Of a stretch of DNA of 10,089 nt, positions 1 through 7,015 are shown one piece after another. The stretch covers positions 1 to 10,089 of the forward strand of contig CAMEGH010000017.1 in the NCBI GenBank assembly GCA_945916045.1, written 5' to 3'. Every line of letters begins with the position of its first letter. Position 1 is the stretch's first letter. The translations under genes were made by a program, and so were the position numbers. The stretch comes from an uncultured Candidatus Saccharibacteria bacterium (GTDB lineage Bacteria; Patescibacteriota; Saccharimonadia; Saccharimonadales; Saccharimonadaceae). The notes beneath the pieces are model-generated. The model worked only from the letters and a program-made list of their open reading frames with translations, did not search any database and was not told where the DNA came from.

Positions 1-2590
1 TCAGCGCCCACCAGTGCGCATACACTACCACGTTCACCTCTGGCAGCAGCACGGTTGTCATCCACTGCAGCGCCACTGTGCCGCCGTAGACTGCGCCTTC
101 CACAATAGTACGTTTTTTTTGCAAATAGCCATGCACGCCAACCACAAATGCCAAGGCAAGGAGTGAACCAGCCGAGGCCAACACCAGCGGTGTCGCAACC
201 GTTGCCGTACCGATCGCGTAGAGCGACGCCACGCCCAACAATAGCGCCACCGACCAGAAGCAAACCCGCTCGCGTAGCTCATCTTTGTTACTGCGCATAT
301 ACCAATACAGTCCGTAAAATACCGCCGCAGCCAACCACGTCACACCATGCAGCGCCCAGTAGCTCGAGAACTCAAGCCACGCCCACAACGCCGAAAGCGC
401 GCCAACAAACAGCACGTTGGCATAAATCATCACCAACGGCTGCTTTTCGATATACGAACTCGCCACCATAATTCCCGCGGCTACAAATAGTGCGAGCGCC
501 GGGCCTTCTGGCAAGTCAAGCGCGCCGAAGAATACCAACACCGGATAGATAAAATACGCACCCATCGCCGCCATGCCAAGCCGCTTCGCACGTTCGCCGA
601 GCACATAGCGCACTACCACTGCCGCCACGCTTGCCGCCAACAATAGCAGTGCCACCGTGCGCGTTACTTCGGTGCTCACGCCAAACGCAAACACGCTACC
701 CGCCAGCACCACTGCCGCAATTGCCGCCAAAATATCACGGTTGTCACGCTGTTTATGCTGCTGATGCAGCGCCGCACCCGCCAGCAACGCCACCGTTCCA
801 AGCACCATCGTCAGCAGCCACCACCAGTCTTTATTCACCAGCGCTACATCTAGCCATGCGCCAATCGAAACCACGCCGAGCACCGCGCCAATTCCTTCGT
901 AAGCTGCGCGTTTCGTAATCAGCGCCAAACCAATCAATGCGCCAGCTGCCACCAAGAACGTCCAGCCAATTGTGGCAACGTCTTGTTCGAATAGGCCACA
1001 CGCTAGCAGCGCAAACGTGCTCACTACCGCCGCAATTTGCAATAATTGCTGCAGTGGTTTTGGCCGTTTTTTTGCGATTGATTGTTCAATAATCGGCAGC
1101 AACAGCACACTCAATGCCGCAAAAAATACGCCAATTGCCGCAAACGACAGCGCCGGCGAAAATACCTCGCGCCCGATCAAAAACGGCAAAATAATCACAC
1201 TCGCGACTACGCCATACAGCCAGCCAATTTGCCGGAATTTGTACGAAATACTGCCACATGCCAGCGCCACAAGTGCAATCGTGCCAGCCGCCCACGCCGC
1301 GTCGTGCGCCGTGCCAGCCCACATGAATATCGCCAGCACCAGCAACCCAAGTGCCACACTCGCTATGGTTTTTTCGCGCTTAACGCTTCTTTTATTTTTC
1401 AAATTCACGCGCACCAAACTATACGCCAATTGCGCGCCTGCCAGCACAATCCAACCAATATTTTGCACAATTGCCGTGTGTTCGCTGGCCATAGCTTGCG
1501 TTACATCCGCCAGTACAATCAGCAGTGTAATGTGCGCCAAAATACGCGCAGCCAGCTCGTCTTTCCAGCGGTGCGTGAGCAACCACGTTACCATATAATG
1601 TGCCGTGGCAACGCCAAATAGAATTTCGTACATCCAAATTTCCATCGAATCTGCCGCCAGCAAACTCCCCACCAACGCCACCGGCACAACAATACGGCCG
1701 GTGTCTTTGAGCGGTTTTTGGAACGATTTTGGCAAAACTTTTGGATATAATACGCGTAGCAAATTACACACCAGCGACACCGCAATCACCGCCACAAAAT
1801 ACCACAATACCGCCAAACCAAGCGTCGATACCGCCGAAAGCGCCAGCGACAACACAAACGCCATCATTGCGTACGAAATAAATTCACTCTGCAAACGAAC
1901 CGCCGCAACACCATACATCACCAGCCCAAGCAGCGAAGTCAATAGCCACGCAATTTCTGGCGAAACGCCGCCCAGCATATGAAACGCAAATCCCAAAAAC
2001 GGTACAATCGCGAGGCCCGTTCCCGTAAATGCAACCGCCGCCGAGCGCAGCCGCTCAGAACGTTCGTGCAGCACCAAGCCTGCCACGTAAAACGCCATCG
2101 TTACCAGCAGCATCGAGCCGAGGCGCACCGCTTCGGGCATAGTCAAGTTTACAAAAAGCGCCGTAGCCGCCACGATCAAAAAGCTACCAACGTAGAGCAT
2201 AATATTCAGATTGCGAATAGTGCGGCGAGATTTTTCTTCGGCCAGCTCGGCTTCGGTAGGCGGCGCCAGCTGGGGTGCAGGCGCAAACGTTTGTGGTTCT
2301 GGCGCAGTCGTTTCTGGCTCGTCGTCGATTTGCATCAAACCGGTTTCTTGCCACACGGGCGCGGGCGTTTCTAGCGTTACCGCCGGCGTAGATACATCTG
2401 TTTTTAGCAACGCCGCCAATTTTTTTTCTGGTACAGCACCGTTTCTGCGCAATGCTTCAATTTCTTGTGTCAACGCCTGGCGCCCCGCCACTACGCCGCG
2501 TTCATAGCCGGTTTTGCTGGCTTTTTGCACGTCATTGCGCAGCTTCATAACCATGATAAATAAAATAATTGCGACTAAAAACCAAAACAT
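1..2590 (-). CDS. Large polytopic membrane protein, 3' end beyond the window
   Basis: The reading frame is open from the ATG at 2590 to the left edge (863 codons seen, no stop). The TGA-like bases at 1-3 are out of frame. A GGAGAG ribosome site at 2605-2600 fixes the start. Residues 2-17 form a first membrane helix. Residues 18-125 are hydrophilic: a charged helical stretch, then a Pro/Ala/Glu/Thr-rich linker. From about residue 129 there is an almost unbroken series of hydrophobic helices, roughly 20 or more, with short basic or Trp-rich loops. No catalytic motif or known transporter signature is visible. The architecture (N-terminal helix, disordered linker, very many short helices) resembles the uncharacterised DUF2339/DUF2157/SCO7613-type membrane proteins, but I cannot name a family. 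It follows a terminator, so it is probably its own transcription unit. The coding sense is certain from length and hydrophobic pattern; the function is unknown. Confidence 0.85.
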   Translation of the reverse strand, partial: MFWFLVAIILFIMVMKLRNDVQKASKTGYERGVVAGRQALTQEIEALRRNGAVPEKKLAALLKTDVSTPAVTLETPAPVWQETGLMQIDDEPETTAPEPQTFAPAPQLAPPTEAELAEEKSRRTIRNLNIMLYVGSFLIVAATALFVNLTMPEAVRLGSMLLVTMAFYVAGLVLHERSERLRSAAVAFTGTGLAIVPFLGFAFHMLGGVSPEIAWLLTSLLGLVMYGVAAVRLQSEFISYAMMAFVLSLALSAVSTLGLAVLWYFVAVIAVSLVCNLLRVLYPKVLPKSFQKPLKDTGRIVVPVALVGSLLAADSMEIWMYEILFGVATAHYMVTWLLTHRWKDELAARILAHITLLIVLADVTQAMASEHTAIVQNIGWIVLAGAQLAYSLVRVNLKNKRSVKREKTIASVALGLLVLAIFMWAGTAHDAAWAAGTIALVALACGSISYKFRQIGWLYGVVASVIILPFLIGREVFSPALSFAAIGVFFAALSVLLLPIIEQSIAKKRPKPLQQLLQIAAVVSTFALLACGLFEQDVATIGWTFLVAAGALIGLALITKRAAYEGIGAVLGVVSIGAWLDVALVNKDWWWLLTMVLGTVALLAGAALHQQHKQRDNRDILAAIAAVVLAGSVFAFGVSTEVTRTVALLLLAASVAAVVVRYVLGERAKRLGMAAMGAYFIYPVLVFFGALDLPEGPALALFVAAGIMVASSYIEKQPLVMIYANVLFVGALSALWAWLEFSSYWALHGVTWLAAAVFYGLYWYMRSNKDELRERVCFWSVALLLGVASLYAIGTATVATPLVLASAGSLLALAFVVGVHGYLQKKRTIVEGAVYGGTVALQWMTTVLLPEVNVVVYAHWWAL

Positions 2591-2635
2591 CGGCGCCAAC
2601 TCTCCAAATTATGTTGTGTATTTATCTTACCATAT

Positions 2636-2672
2636 AAAAATACCCCACTCTTCATTCGAGCGAGGTATTTTT
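2636..2672 (-). terminator. Rho-independent terminator after the 57-residue protein gene
   Basis: The arms 2636-2644 and 2664-2672 are perfect complements (AAAAATACC / GGTATTTTT), and the stem continues inward to 2650/2658 around a 7-nt loop. Read as minus-strand RNA, the two inner non-Watson-Crick positions (2663/2645 and 2661/2647) become U-G and G-U wobbles, giving a continuous 15-bp stem ending in a U run. Read as plus-strand RNA they are A-C mismatches. The hairpin is therefore tuned for minus-strand transcription. It lies 17 bases after the stop at 2689 and ahead of the large membrane protein gene. Confidence 0.85.
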
Positions 2673-2688
2673 GTACGAAAGCCGCGAC

Positions 2689-2862
2689 TTATTGGCAACC
2701 CTCACACATTGTTAGTTCTGCCGGATCAAGTGGTGCAAATGCGGTCCCGCTCGCCTTTGCTTTGTCCTGCGCATCAGCCTGGGCGTTGGCCATTGCTTGG
2801 TCAATTGCGGAAAGTTTTTCTTCCAAAGTCATGTCATCTGTAATAATCTGTGTTGCGTTCAT
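2689..2862 (-). CDS. 57-residue protein ending in CxxCQ; candidate separate redox tail for NrdA
   Basis: ATG at 2862, TAA at 2689-2691, with a weak AAGGGG ribosome site just upstream. The protein has three parts: a short acidic N-terminus, an Ala/Gln/Lys/Glu-rich stretch likely to be one long helix (residues about 12-38), and a flexible Pro-containing tail ending MCEGCQ, with Cys53 and Cys56. There is no signal peptide or membrane segment. In class I ribonucleotide reductases the large subunit normally ends in a flexible tail with a Cys pair that re-reduces the active-site disulfide and is recharged by thioredoxin or glutaredoxin; from memory, many NrdA proteins end in Cys-x-x-Cys-Gln. The NrdA encoded here lacks such a tail. 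This gene follows nrdA-nrdB-flavoprotein on the same strand and has its own promoter with an NrdR-like box. I infer a tail supplied in trans. A RiPP-like precursor or a metal-binding peptide is possible, but the context favours the reductase role. Confidence 0.8.
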   Translation of the reverse strand: MNATQIITDDMTLEEKLSAIDQAMANAQADAQDKAKASGTAFAPLDPAELTMCEGCQ

Positions 2863-2884
2863 GTCGCCCCTTTTTATACCCTTT

Positions 2885-2933
2885 TTAGCTTAATTAGTGT
2901 TGCTTATGTTTAATTATACGCTAGATATAGCGC
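2885..2933 (-). promoter_or_regulatory. NrdR-like box pair at the 57-residue protein gene
   Basis: The strong box is 2918-2933 (ACGCTAGATATAGCGC); its core CTAGATATAG fits the known NrdR box core CwAtATaTwG with one mismatch. A degenerate partner at 2885-2900 (TTAGCTTAATTAGTGT) keeps mainly the right half. Its centre is 33 bp from the strong box, the same spacing as both pairs upstream of nrdA. NrdR is the ATP/dATP-sensing repressor of reductase genes and binds paired boxes about three helical turns apart. The strong box is convincing; the partner is tentative. Confidence 0.72.
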
Positions 2934-2940
2934 GTGTCTA
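2913..2940 (-). promoter_or_regulatory. Promoter of the 57-residue protein gene, with an NrdR box in the spacer
   Basis: On the minus strand, TAGACA (2940-2935) and a perfect TATAAT (2918-2913) are separated by 16 bp, and the NrdR-like box fills that spacer. It begins right after the stop codon of the flavin protein gene (2948). The small gene can therefore be transcribed apart from the nrdA operon, with a leader of roughly 45 nt and the degenerate second box just downstream of the likely start. Confidence 0.7.
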
Positions 2941-2947
2941 CCCATTT

Positions 2948-3355
2948 TTAGCTGTAAAAATACCAACAGTTGCTTGTGGATTTCTGCTCGTTGAGCGCGC
3001 CAATTTGCACCTTGTACGCCGCCATTTCGCTAAACGCATTCGGAAAGCGCCCAGCCCGCGCAGCGTAGAGTGAAACCGTCGCATTACGTGCATCGTCGCT
3101 GACTTTTTCAGCTTTTCCATTAATATAGACGCCTTTTGGCCCGCGACTTTCATCGCGCGAAAACAACGTTACGCTGACGCGCTCATCCCGCGCCAGATTG
3201 CCCGAATGTTGCGCTTCTTCGCTCGAAAACCAGTAGATCGCGTCCTCATCCGCCACAATATGCACCGGCGTCGACCACGGCGAGCCATCTTCGTTCACCG
3301 TTGCAAGCGTGGCGAGCATACTTTCGGCAAAAATGTCTTTTACTTTTTGGTTCAT
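2948..3355 (-). CDS. Pyridoxamine 5'-phosphate oxidase-family (FMN-binding split barrel) protein
   Basis: A 135-residue protein. Residues 12-31 (MLATLATVNEDGSPWSTPVH) are the typical opening of the PPOX-like split barrel: a strand, a turn with Asn-Glu-Asp-Gly-Ser, then Pro-Val. It is followed by a strand with Trp-Phe (residues 40-44), Ser-Gly-Asn-Leu-Ala-Arg-Asp (51-57), the helix-and-strand stretch before SVTLF (61-65), and a strand with Gly-Lys-Ala-Glu (80-83). Family members bind FMN, F420 or heme. The short length and missing C-terminal substrate motif mean it should not be called PdxH. The start lies 7 bp after the nrdB stop, and the AGG of its ribosome site overlaps that TAG stop, so it is translated as part of the nrdAB operon. 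Its link with ribonucleotide reduction is unknown; a redox helper for the metal cofactor is one idea. The family assignment is fairly secure, the substrate is not. Confidence 0.88.
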   Translation of the reverse strand: MNQKVKDIFAESMLATLATVNEDGSPWSTPVHIVADEDAIYWFSSEEAQHSGNLARDERVSVTLFSRDESRGPKGVYINGKAEKVSDDARNATVSLYAARAGRFPNAFSEMAAYKVQIGALNEQKSTSNCWYFYS

Positions 3356-3362
3356 GCTTTAC

Positions 3363-4364
3363 CTACTTCGTCGTATTCACTTCGTAACTAGTATTCGTAC
3401 TTTCAAAAAAGTTCACCAATTCCAGCGTATCATTCGCAGCCGCCATCCACTTCGCCGGATTTGCCACGTTGTATTCTGGCTCAAAGCCAAGCTCTACCAA
3501 GCGGCGGTCGGTCATGTGCATCACGTATTGATTCACGTAATCCGCATTCAAGCCCAAAATTCCCTTTGGTAGCATGTCTTTGTTGTATTCTTTTTCGAGT
3601 TCGACCGCTTGCAAAATAAGCTGGCGAATTTCTTCGGCAAACTCTTCGGTTTGCAGCTCTGGGTTTTCGTCCAAAATCGTCAAAAGCAAGTTAATACCAA
3701 ACGTTAGGTGAAGATTTTCATCCTTGGTAATCCAGTCCAAAAGTGAACCAACATTACGCAAAAGATTGCGCTGGCGGAAGCTCATTCCCACCATAAATCC
3801 GCTGTAGAACCAGATACCTTCAAGCACAATGTTGTAGGCCACAAGCGAGCGCACAAAATCCTTCTTACCTTCCAGACTGTAAATATCCAGGTTCGGATCA
3901 AGCATGACATCCAGGTGCTTGTTTTGGAAATCTGCTTTAGCTGCCAGTGATTTTTTGCCAAAACCAGCTTCGTAAATTTCTTCGCGGTTGAACGGGAAGG
4001 TTTCGATAATATATTCAAACGTCATGAAGTGGTTGGCTTCTTCCCACATTTGCTTGGAAAGATACAGCTGCGCTTCGGCCGCGTTTACGTACGGGTAAAT
4101 ACCAAACGCCAAACTTTTGTTAATCAGCAATTCGTTCGGATTCAAATAGCTAATCACGGTTTTGAGCGCATGTTTTTCATCATCCGTCATCTTTTCGAAG
4201 TCACCAAGGTCTTGAACCAACTGCACTTCGTTCGGGAACCACGTGTTCGCTACGGCTTGGTTGTACAAATCCATCGCCCACGGGTAGCGAACTGGGTGCA
4301 AGCTCAGCCCATCACGCAAGCCCGAGCCCAAAATACCATTTTGTGTATGTTGATAATCTGACAT
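3363..4364 (-). CDS. nrdB: Ribonucleoside-diphosphate reductase small subunit, subclass Ic type
   Basis: A 333-residue R2 ferritin-like subunit that generates and stores the oxidising equivalent used by NrdA to make deoxyribonucleotides. The metal ligands fall into the pattern Glu78, Glu109 and His112 (EANH), Glu182 (LEGIWFY), Glu216 and His219 (DENLHL). Two features are diagnostic. The first ligand is Glu rather than the Asp of E. coli (Asp84), and the position of the radical Tyr122 is Phe116. Glu at the first site plus Phe at the radical site, with the same ligand spacings (31, 3, 73, 34, 3) as Chlamydia trachomatis R2, marks the Mn(IV)/Fe(III) subclass Ic. Tyr327 near the C-terminus may be the radical-relay tyrosine towards NrdA. 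It starts 9 bp after the nrdA stop with a perfect GGAGG whose first G directly follows that TAA, so the two are translationally linked. The family is certain; the metal content is inferred. Confidence 0.97.
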   Translation of the reverse strand: MSDYQHTQNGILGSGLRDGLSLHPVRYPWAMDLYNQAVANTWFPNEVQLVQDLGDFEKMTDDEKHALKTVISYLNPNELLINKSLAFGIYPYVNAAEAQLYLSKQMWEEANHFMTFEYIIETFPFNREEIYEAGFGKKSLAAKADFQNKHLDVMLDPNLDIYSLEGKKDFVRSLVAYNIVLEGIWFYSGFMVGMSFRQRNLLRNVGSLLDWITKDENLHLTFGINLLLTILDENPELQTEEFAEEIRQLILQAVELEKEYNKDMLPKGILGLNADYVNQYVMHMTDRRLVELGFEPEYNVANPAKWMAAANDTLELVNFFESTNTSYEVNTTK

Positions 4365-4373
4365 ATATCCTCC

Positions 4374-6779
4374 TTACGCCTTCTTTTTCGCGAAACCAAA
4401 GCCATGGCTGCGACCTTGTGTTTTTACTTTTTGTGCGGCGATTTTTTCTACCGACACAGTGGTTTGTTCTGACTGGTGACGCGGCTTTACGTGCAAGTAG
4501 TACGTCGTTTTCAGGCCGCGCCTCCACGCTTCGGTGTAGATTTTTACATATTCGTCGATATCGCGCGTATCAAGATACATGTTACGGCTAATCGCTTGGT
4601 CGACCCATTTTTGGGCGCGCGCCGCTACTTCAATAAACGAATACGGGCTCAGCTGGAAGCTGGTTTTATACACCGCTTTAATTTCGTCTGGAATGCCGTC
4701 GATATTTTGGATGTCACCTTGGTTAGCAAACACTTCTTCTTTCAGTGACTCCCACAAATCAAGCTCTTTTAGATCGCGAACAAGATTTGCGTTCACTTCC
4801 AAGAATTTTCCGTTCAAGGTTGAGCGACTAAAGATTTGCGCAAATTGCGGATCAAGCCCTGGCGTCGTACCAGCAATGTGGCCGATGTTGGCGGTTGGCG
4901 CGATTGCCATCAAAGTGGCATTTCGCATGCCCTTTTTCACTTTCGAGCGCAGCGCTTCCCAGTCAAGTTTGGCTTTTTTATTCACGTTCACTTTTACTTT
5001 GCGATCAGTCGCCAGCGTATCGATCGTATCAATCGGCAAAATACCTTTGCTCCAGCCACTACCCTTAAATGCTGGGTAGCTGCCGAGTGTTTTGGCAAGC
5101 TCGGCTGATTCGTCAATCGCGTGGTAACTAATATATTCAGTAACTTGGTCGATCAATTCTGCGGCTTCGTCTGAATCGTAGCTGTAACGCAACTTTTCAA
5201 GCACATCCGTAAAGCCCATCAACCCAAGGCCAAGTGCGCGCGTTTGACTATTAGCGTGCATTGCTTCTGGCACCGGCAAATTCGTCACGTCAACCAAGTT
5301 GTCGAGCTGGCGAATTGCGCTGCGAGCGCTACTTGCCAAACGATCCCAATCCCACGATTTGTCATCGTTCAGGTGCGCCGAAAGGTTAATACTCACCAAG
5401 TTACACACCGCAATATTGTCTTTGTCTTGCGGCAACGTAATTTCGGTACACAAGTTTGAGAGGTGGATTGTACCAGTGTTATTATTCAACGCACGAACGT
5501 TAATTGTATCCTTCCAAGTCAGCCATGGGTGGCTGGTTGCCTGCAGCTGAATCAAGATTGCGCGGAATTGGCTACGAGCAGAAACTTTTTCAAACCGTTC
5601 AATCTTCCCCGCTTCAGCCAACTTCACGTATTCTTTGTAGCGCTTGCTAAATTCCGCGCCGTAGAGTTCCGTCAAATCCATCACTTCGGCTGGGTCAAAC
5701 AAGTACCAGTCGTCGTCTTTTTCGACACGCTTCATAAATTCGTCGCTAATAAATACGGCGGTGTTTGCAAAACGCGTACGCAAATACGGGTCGCCCGAAT
5801 TCTGCTTCAAATCCAAAAACTGCGGGAAGTTAAGGTGCCAGTTTTCCATGTAAATAGCGGCTGCACCAGCTTTTTTGCCCTTTCGGCTCACGGCAAAGAG
5901 CGCTGTGTCAATCATCTTCATAAACGGAATTGGGCCGGTACTTTCGGTGTTTGTCGTCTTCACCGGAGAGCCGGCTGCGCGAAGCTTCGAAAAGCCAATG
6001 CCAATACCACCAGTCCCTTTTGCGATAAACGCCGTGTCGCGGACTGATTTTACGATCGATTCCATATCGTCATCAACATTCATCAAGAAACAATTCGAAA
6101 GCTGCGGATGTGCGCCGCCCGCATTCACACGAGTTGAGCCACCCGGCACGTAATCCAGGCTCGACATGTGCTGATAAAAATCAAGCGCTGATTCGGTGGG
6201 GTTTTTGGCGTTGTAACTCAGGCCCATCGCAATACGCATGTGCGTAAATTGCGGTACTTCCATTGGTTCGCTGCTGCCCTTTCGCAAGGCGTAGCGGTTG
6301 CGGTTCGTAATCACACCCAAGTACTTTGAAAGGTCGTCTTTTGATGGATCCAGCGCTTTGGCAAGTTTTTTAATATCAAAAACTTTTTTGTCGTTCATAC
6401 GTGGATCAAGCAACCCAAGCTCCACCGCTTTTTTCAAATACGTTGGAAATGCCTTTTCGTGCATCGCTTTTAGCTCGTCGTTCTTTTTGTAGTTGCCAAG
6501 CACCTTTTTGTAGATGGTTTTTAGCAATAAACGCGCCGCGATTTTATCGTAATCTGGGTCGTCTTTGACGTTTTGGAGCGTCGTGTTAATAACGGCCTCG
6601 TCCAACTGTTCAGTCGTAATGCCGTCGAATAATGTCAATTGTAGCTGGCTGGCTACCTCTACCACCTTGCTAATCTGATCTGGCAAACCCTCGCTTGCTT
6701 CCACCAGTGCAAGATTAATTTTGTTTGCGTCAAATGGTTCGCGAGTGCCGTCGCGCTTTACCACATTGATTTGACTCAT
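4374..6779 (-). CDS. nrdA: Ribonucleoside-diphosphate reductase large subunit lacking the C-terminal cysteine pair
   Basis: An 801-residue catalytic subunit that reduces ribonucleoside diphosphates. Residues 1-95 form an ATP-cone (VVKRDGTREPFDANKI), so dATP inhibition is expected. The barrel carries Cys230 (SNCFL), Asn442/Cys444/Glu446 (NLCTEI) and Cys459 (AVCNL), matching E. coli Cys225, Asn437/Cys439/Glu441 and Cys462. Tyr760-Tyr761 (KTTYYL) match the radical-relay pair Tyr730-Tyr731. These three are the only cysteines in the protein. After Tyr761 there are 40 residues, Lys/Gln/Ser-rich and ending GFGFAKKKA, where E. coli NrdA has its Cys754/Cys759 pair. The frame ends in TAA and the next gene begins 9 bp later, so no tail is hidden by a simple frameshift. 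Re-reduction of the active site must come from elsewhere; the 57-residue CxxCQ protein at 2689-2862 is the candidate. The start is supported by a GAGGG ribosome site. The operon is nrdA-nrdB-flavoprotein. Confidence 0.98.
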   Translation of the reverse strand: MSQINVVKRDGTREPFDANKINLALVEASEGLPDQISKVVEVASQLQLTLFDGITTEQLDEAVINTTLQNVKDDPDYDKIAARLLLKTIYKKVLGNYKKNDELKAMHEKAFPTYLKKAVELGLLDPRMNDKKVFDIKKLAKALDPSKDDLSKYLGVITNRNRYALRKGSSEPMEVPQFTHMRIAMGLSYNAKNPTESALDFYQHMSSLDYVPGGSTRVNAGGAHPQLSNCFLMNVDDDMESIVKSVRDTAFIAKGTGGIGIGFSKLRAAGSPVKTTNTESTGPIPFMKMIDTALFAVSRKGKKAGAAAIYMENWHLNFPQFLDLKQNSGDPYLRTRFANTAVFISDEFMKRVEKDDDWYLFDPAEVMDLTELYGAEFSKRYKEYVKLAEAGKIERFEKVSARSQFRAILIQLQATSHPWLTWKDTINVRALNNNTGTIHLSNLCTEITLPQDKDNIAVCNLVSINLSAHLNDDKSWDWDRLASSARSAIRQLDNLVDVTNLPVPEAMHANSQTRALGLGLMGFTDVLEKLRYSYDSDEAAELIDQVTEYISYHAIDESAELAKTLGSYPAFKGSGWSKGILPIDTIDTLATDRKVKVNVNKKAKLDWEALRSKVKKGMRNATLMAIAPTANIGHIAGTTPGLDPQFAQIFSRSTLNGKFLEVNANLVRDLKELDLWESLKEEVFANQGDIQNIDGIPDEIKAVYKTSFQLSPYSFIEVAARAQKWVDQAISRNMYLDTRDIDEYVKIYTEAWRRGLKTTYYLHVKPRHQSEQTTVSVEKIAAQKVKTQGRSHGFGFAKKKA

Positions 6780-6938
6780 CTTATACCCTCTTTGCTACCT
6801 CTAGTTTTTATGTTTTAGCGCCCTTTGGCTCGGTGCTCTCAAAAACCGACCAAGAGTACAGAAAAGAACCCGGCGTAGCCGACCGAAGTAACCCTCCCTG
6901 TAATGTTTGTTTTACCACTTGCTAAATATAGCGGCCTA
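6780..6938 (-). promoter_or_regulatory. Long nrdA leader with a stable hairpin
   Basis: If the promoter at 6973-6945 is right, nrdA has an untranslated leader of about 160 nt. It holds a hairpin at 6853-6825: a 9-bp stem (TTGG+TCGGT with ACCGA+CCAA, one bulged base at 6829) and a 10-nt loop that begins with four U. A smaller CGGC-TAC-GCCG element lies at 6881-6871, followed by a pyrimidine-rich stretch that could act as a weak attenuator. The second box of the c/d NrdR pair lies at its start. I do not recognise a known riboswitch. A control role is only suggested by length and structure. Confidence 0.4.
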
Positions 6939-6967
6939 CCCTCAACTATACCCGCTAGATATAGCAT
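6919..6967 (-). promoter_or_regulatory. NrdR-like box pair at the nrdA promoter
   Basis: The boxes are 6919-6934 (TTGCTAAATATAGCGG) and 6952-6967 (CCGCTAGATATAGCAT). Both cores match CwAtATaTwG with one mismatch. Their centres are 33 bp apart, about three helical turns. The upstream box sits between the -35 and -10 elements and the other overlaps the expected transcript start, a layout suited to repression by NrdR when dATP is high. Confidence 0.85.
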
Positions 6968-6973
6968 ATGCAA
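6945..6973 (-). promoter_or_regulatory. nrdA promoter
   Basis: On the minus strand, TTGCAT (6973-6968), a 17-bp spacer and TATAGT (6950-6945). The NrdR-like box 6952-6967 fills the spacer, exactly as at the 57-residue protein gene. The -10 element is good (5 of 6); the -35 element is weak. Confidence 0.6.
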
Positions 6974-7015
6974 GGCTTTGGAGCGGTAATTTTCACCACA
7001 ATACAGGCGACCTCT

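Noticed and set aside
1..3. TGA on the minus strand at the window edge as the stop of the membrane protein
   Set aside because: It is out of frame: the last full codon in frame is CTG at 4-2, so the gene continues past the edge.
148..2507. Several plus-strand open frames across the left third
   Set aside because: They are Pro/Thr/Ala/Arg-rich shadows of the large minus-strand membrane protein, with no ribosome sites and unlikely compositions.
2689..2862. The 57-residue protein as a RiPP precursor
   Set aside because: No modification enzyme, protease or exporter is nearby, and the CxxCQ end plus NrdR-like control fit ribonucleotide reductase better. It is not fully excluded.
2938..3153. A 71-codon minus-strand frame overlapping the flavin protein gene
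   Set aside because: It is an out-of-frame shadow of a gene with clear family motifs and a well-placed ribosome site.
4374..6779. Use of UGA as glycine, as in Gracilibacteria and SR1
   Set aside because: No in-frame TGA occurs in any of the genes, including the 801-codon nrdA; with that code many would be expected.
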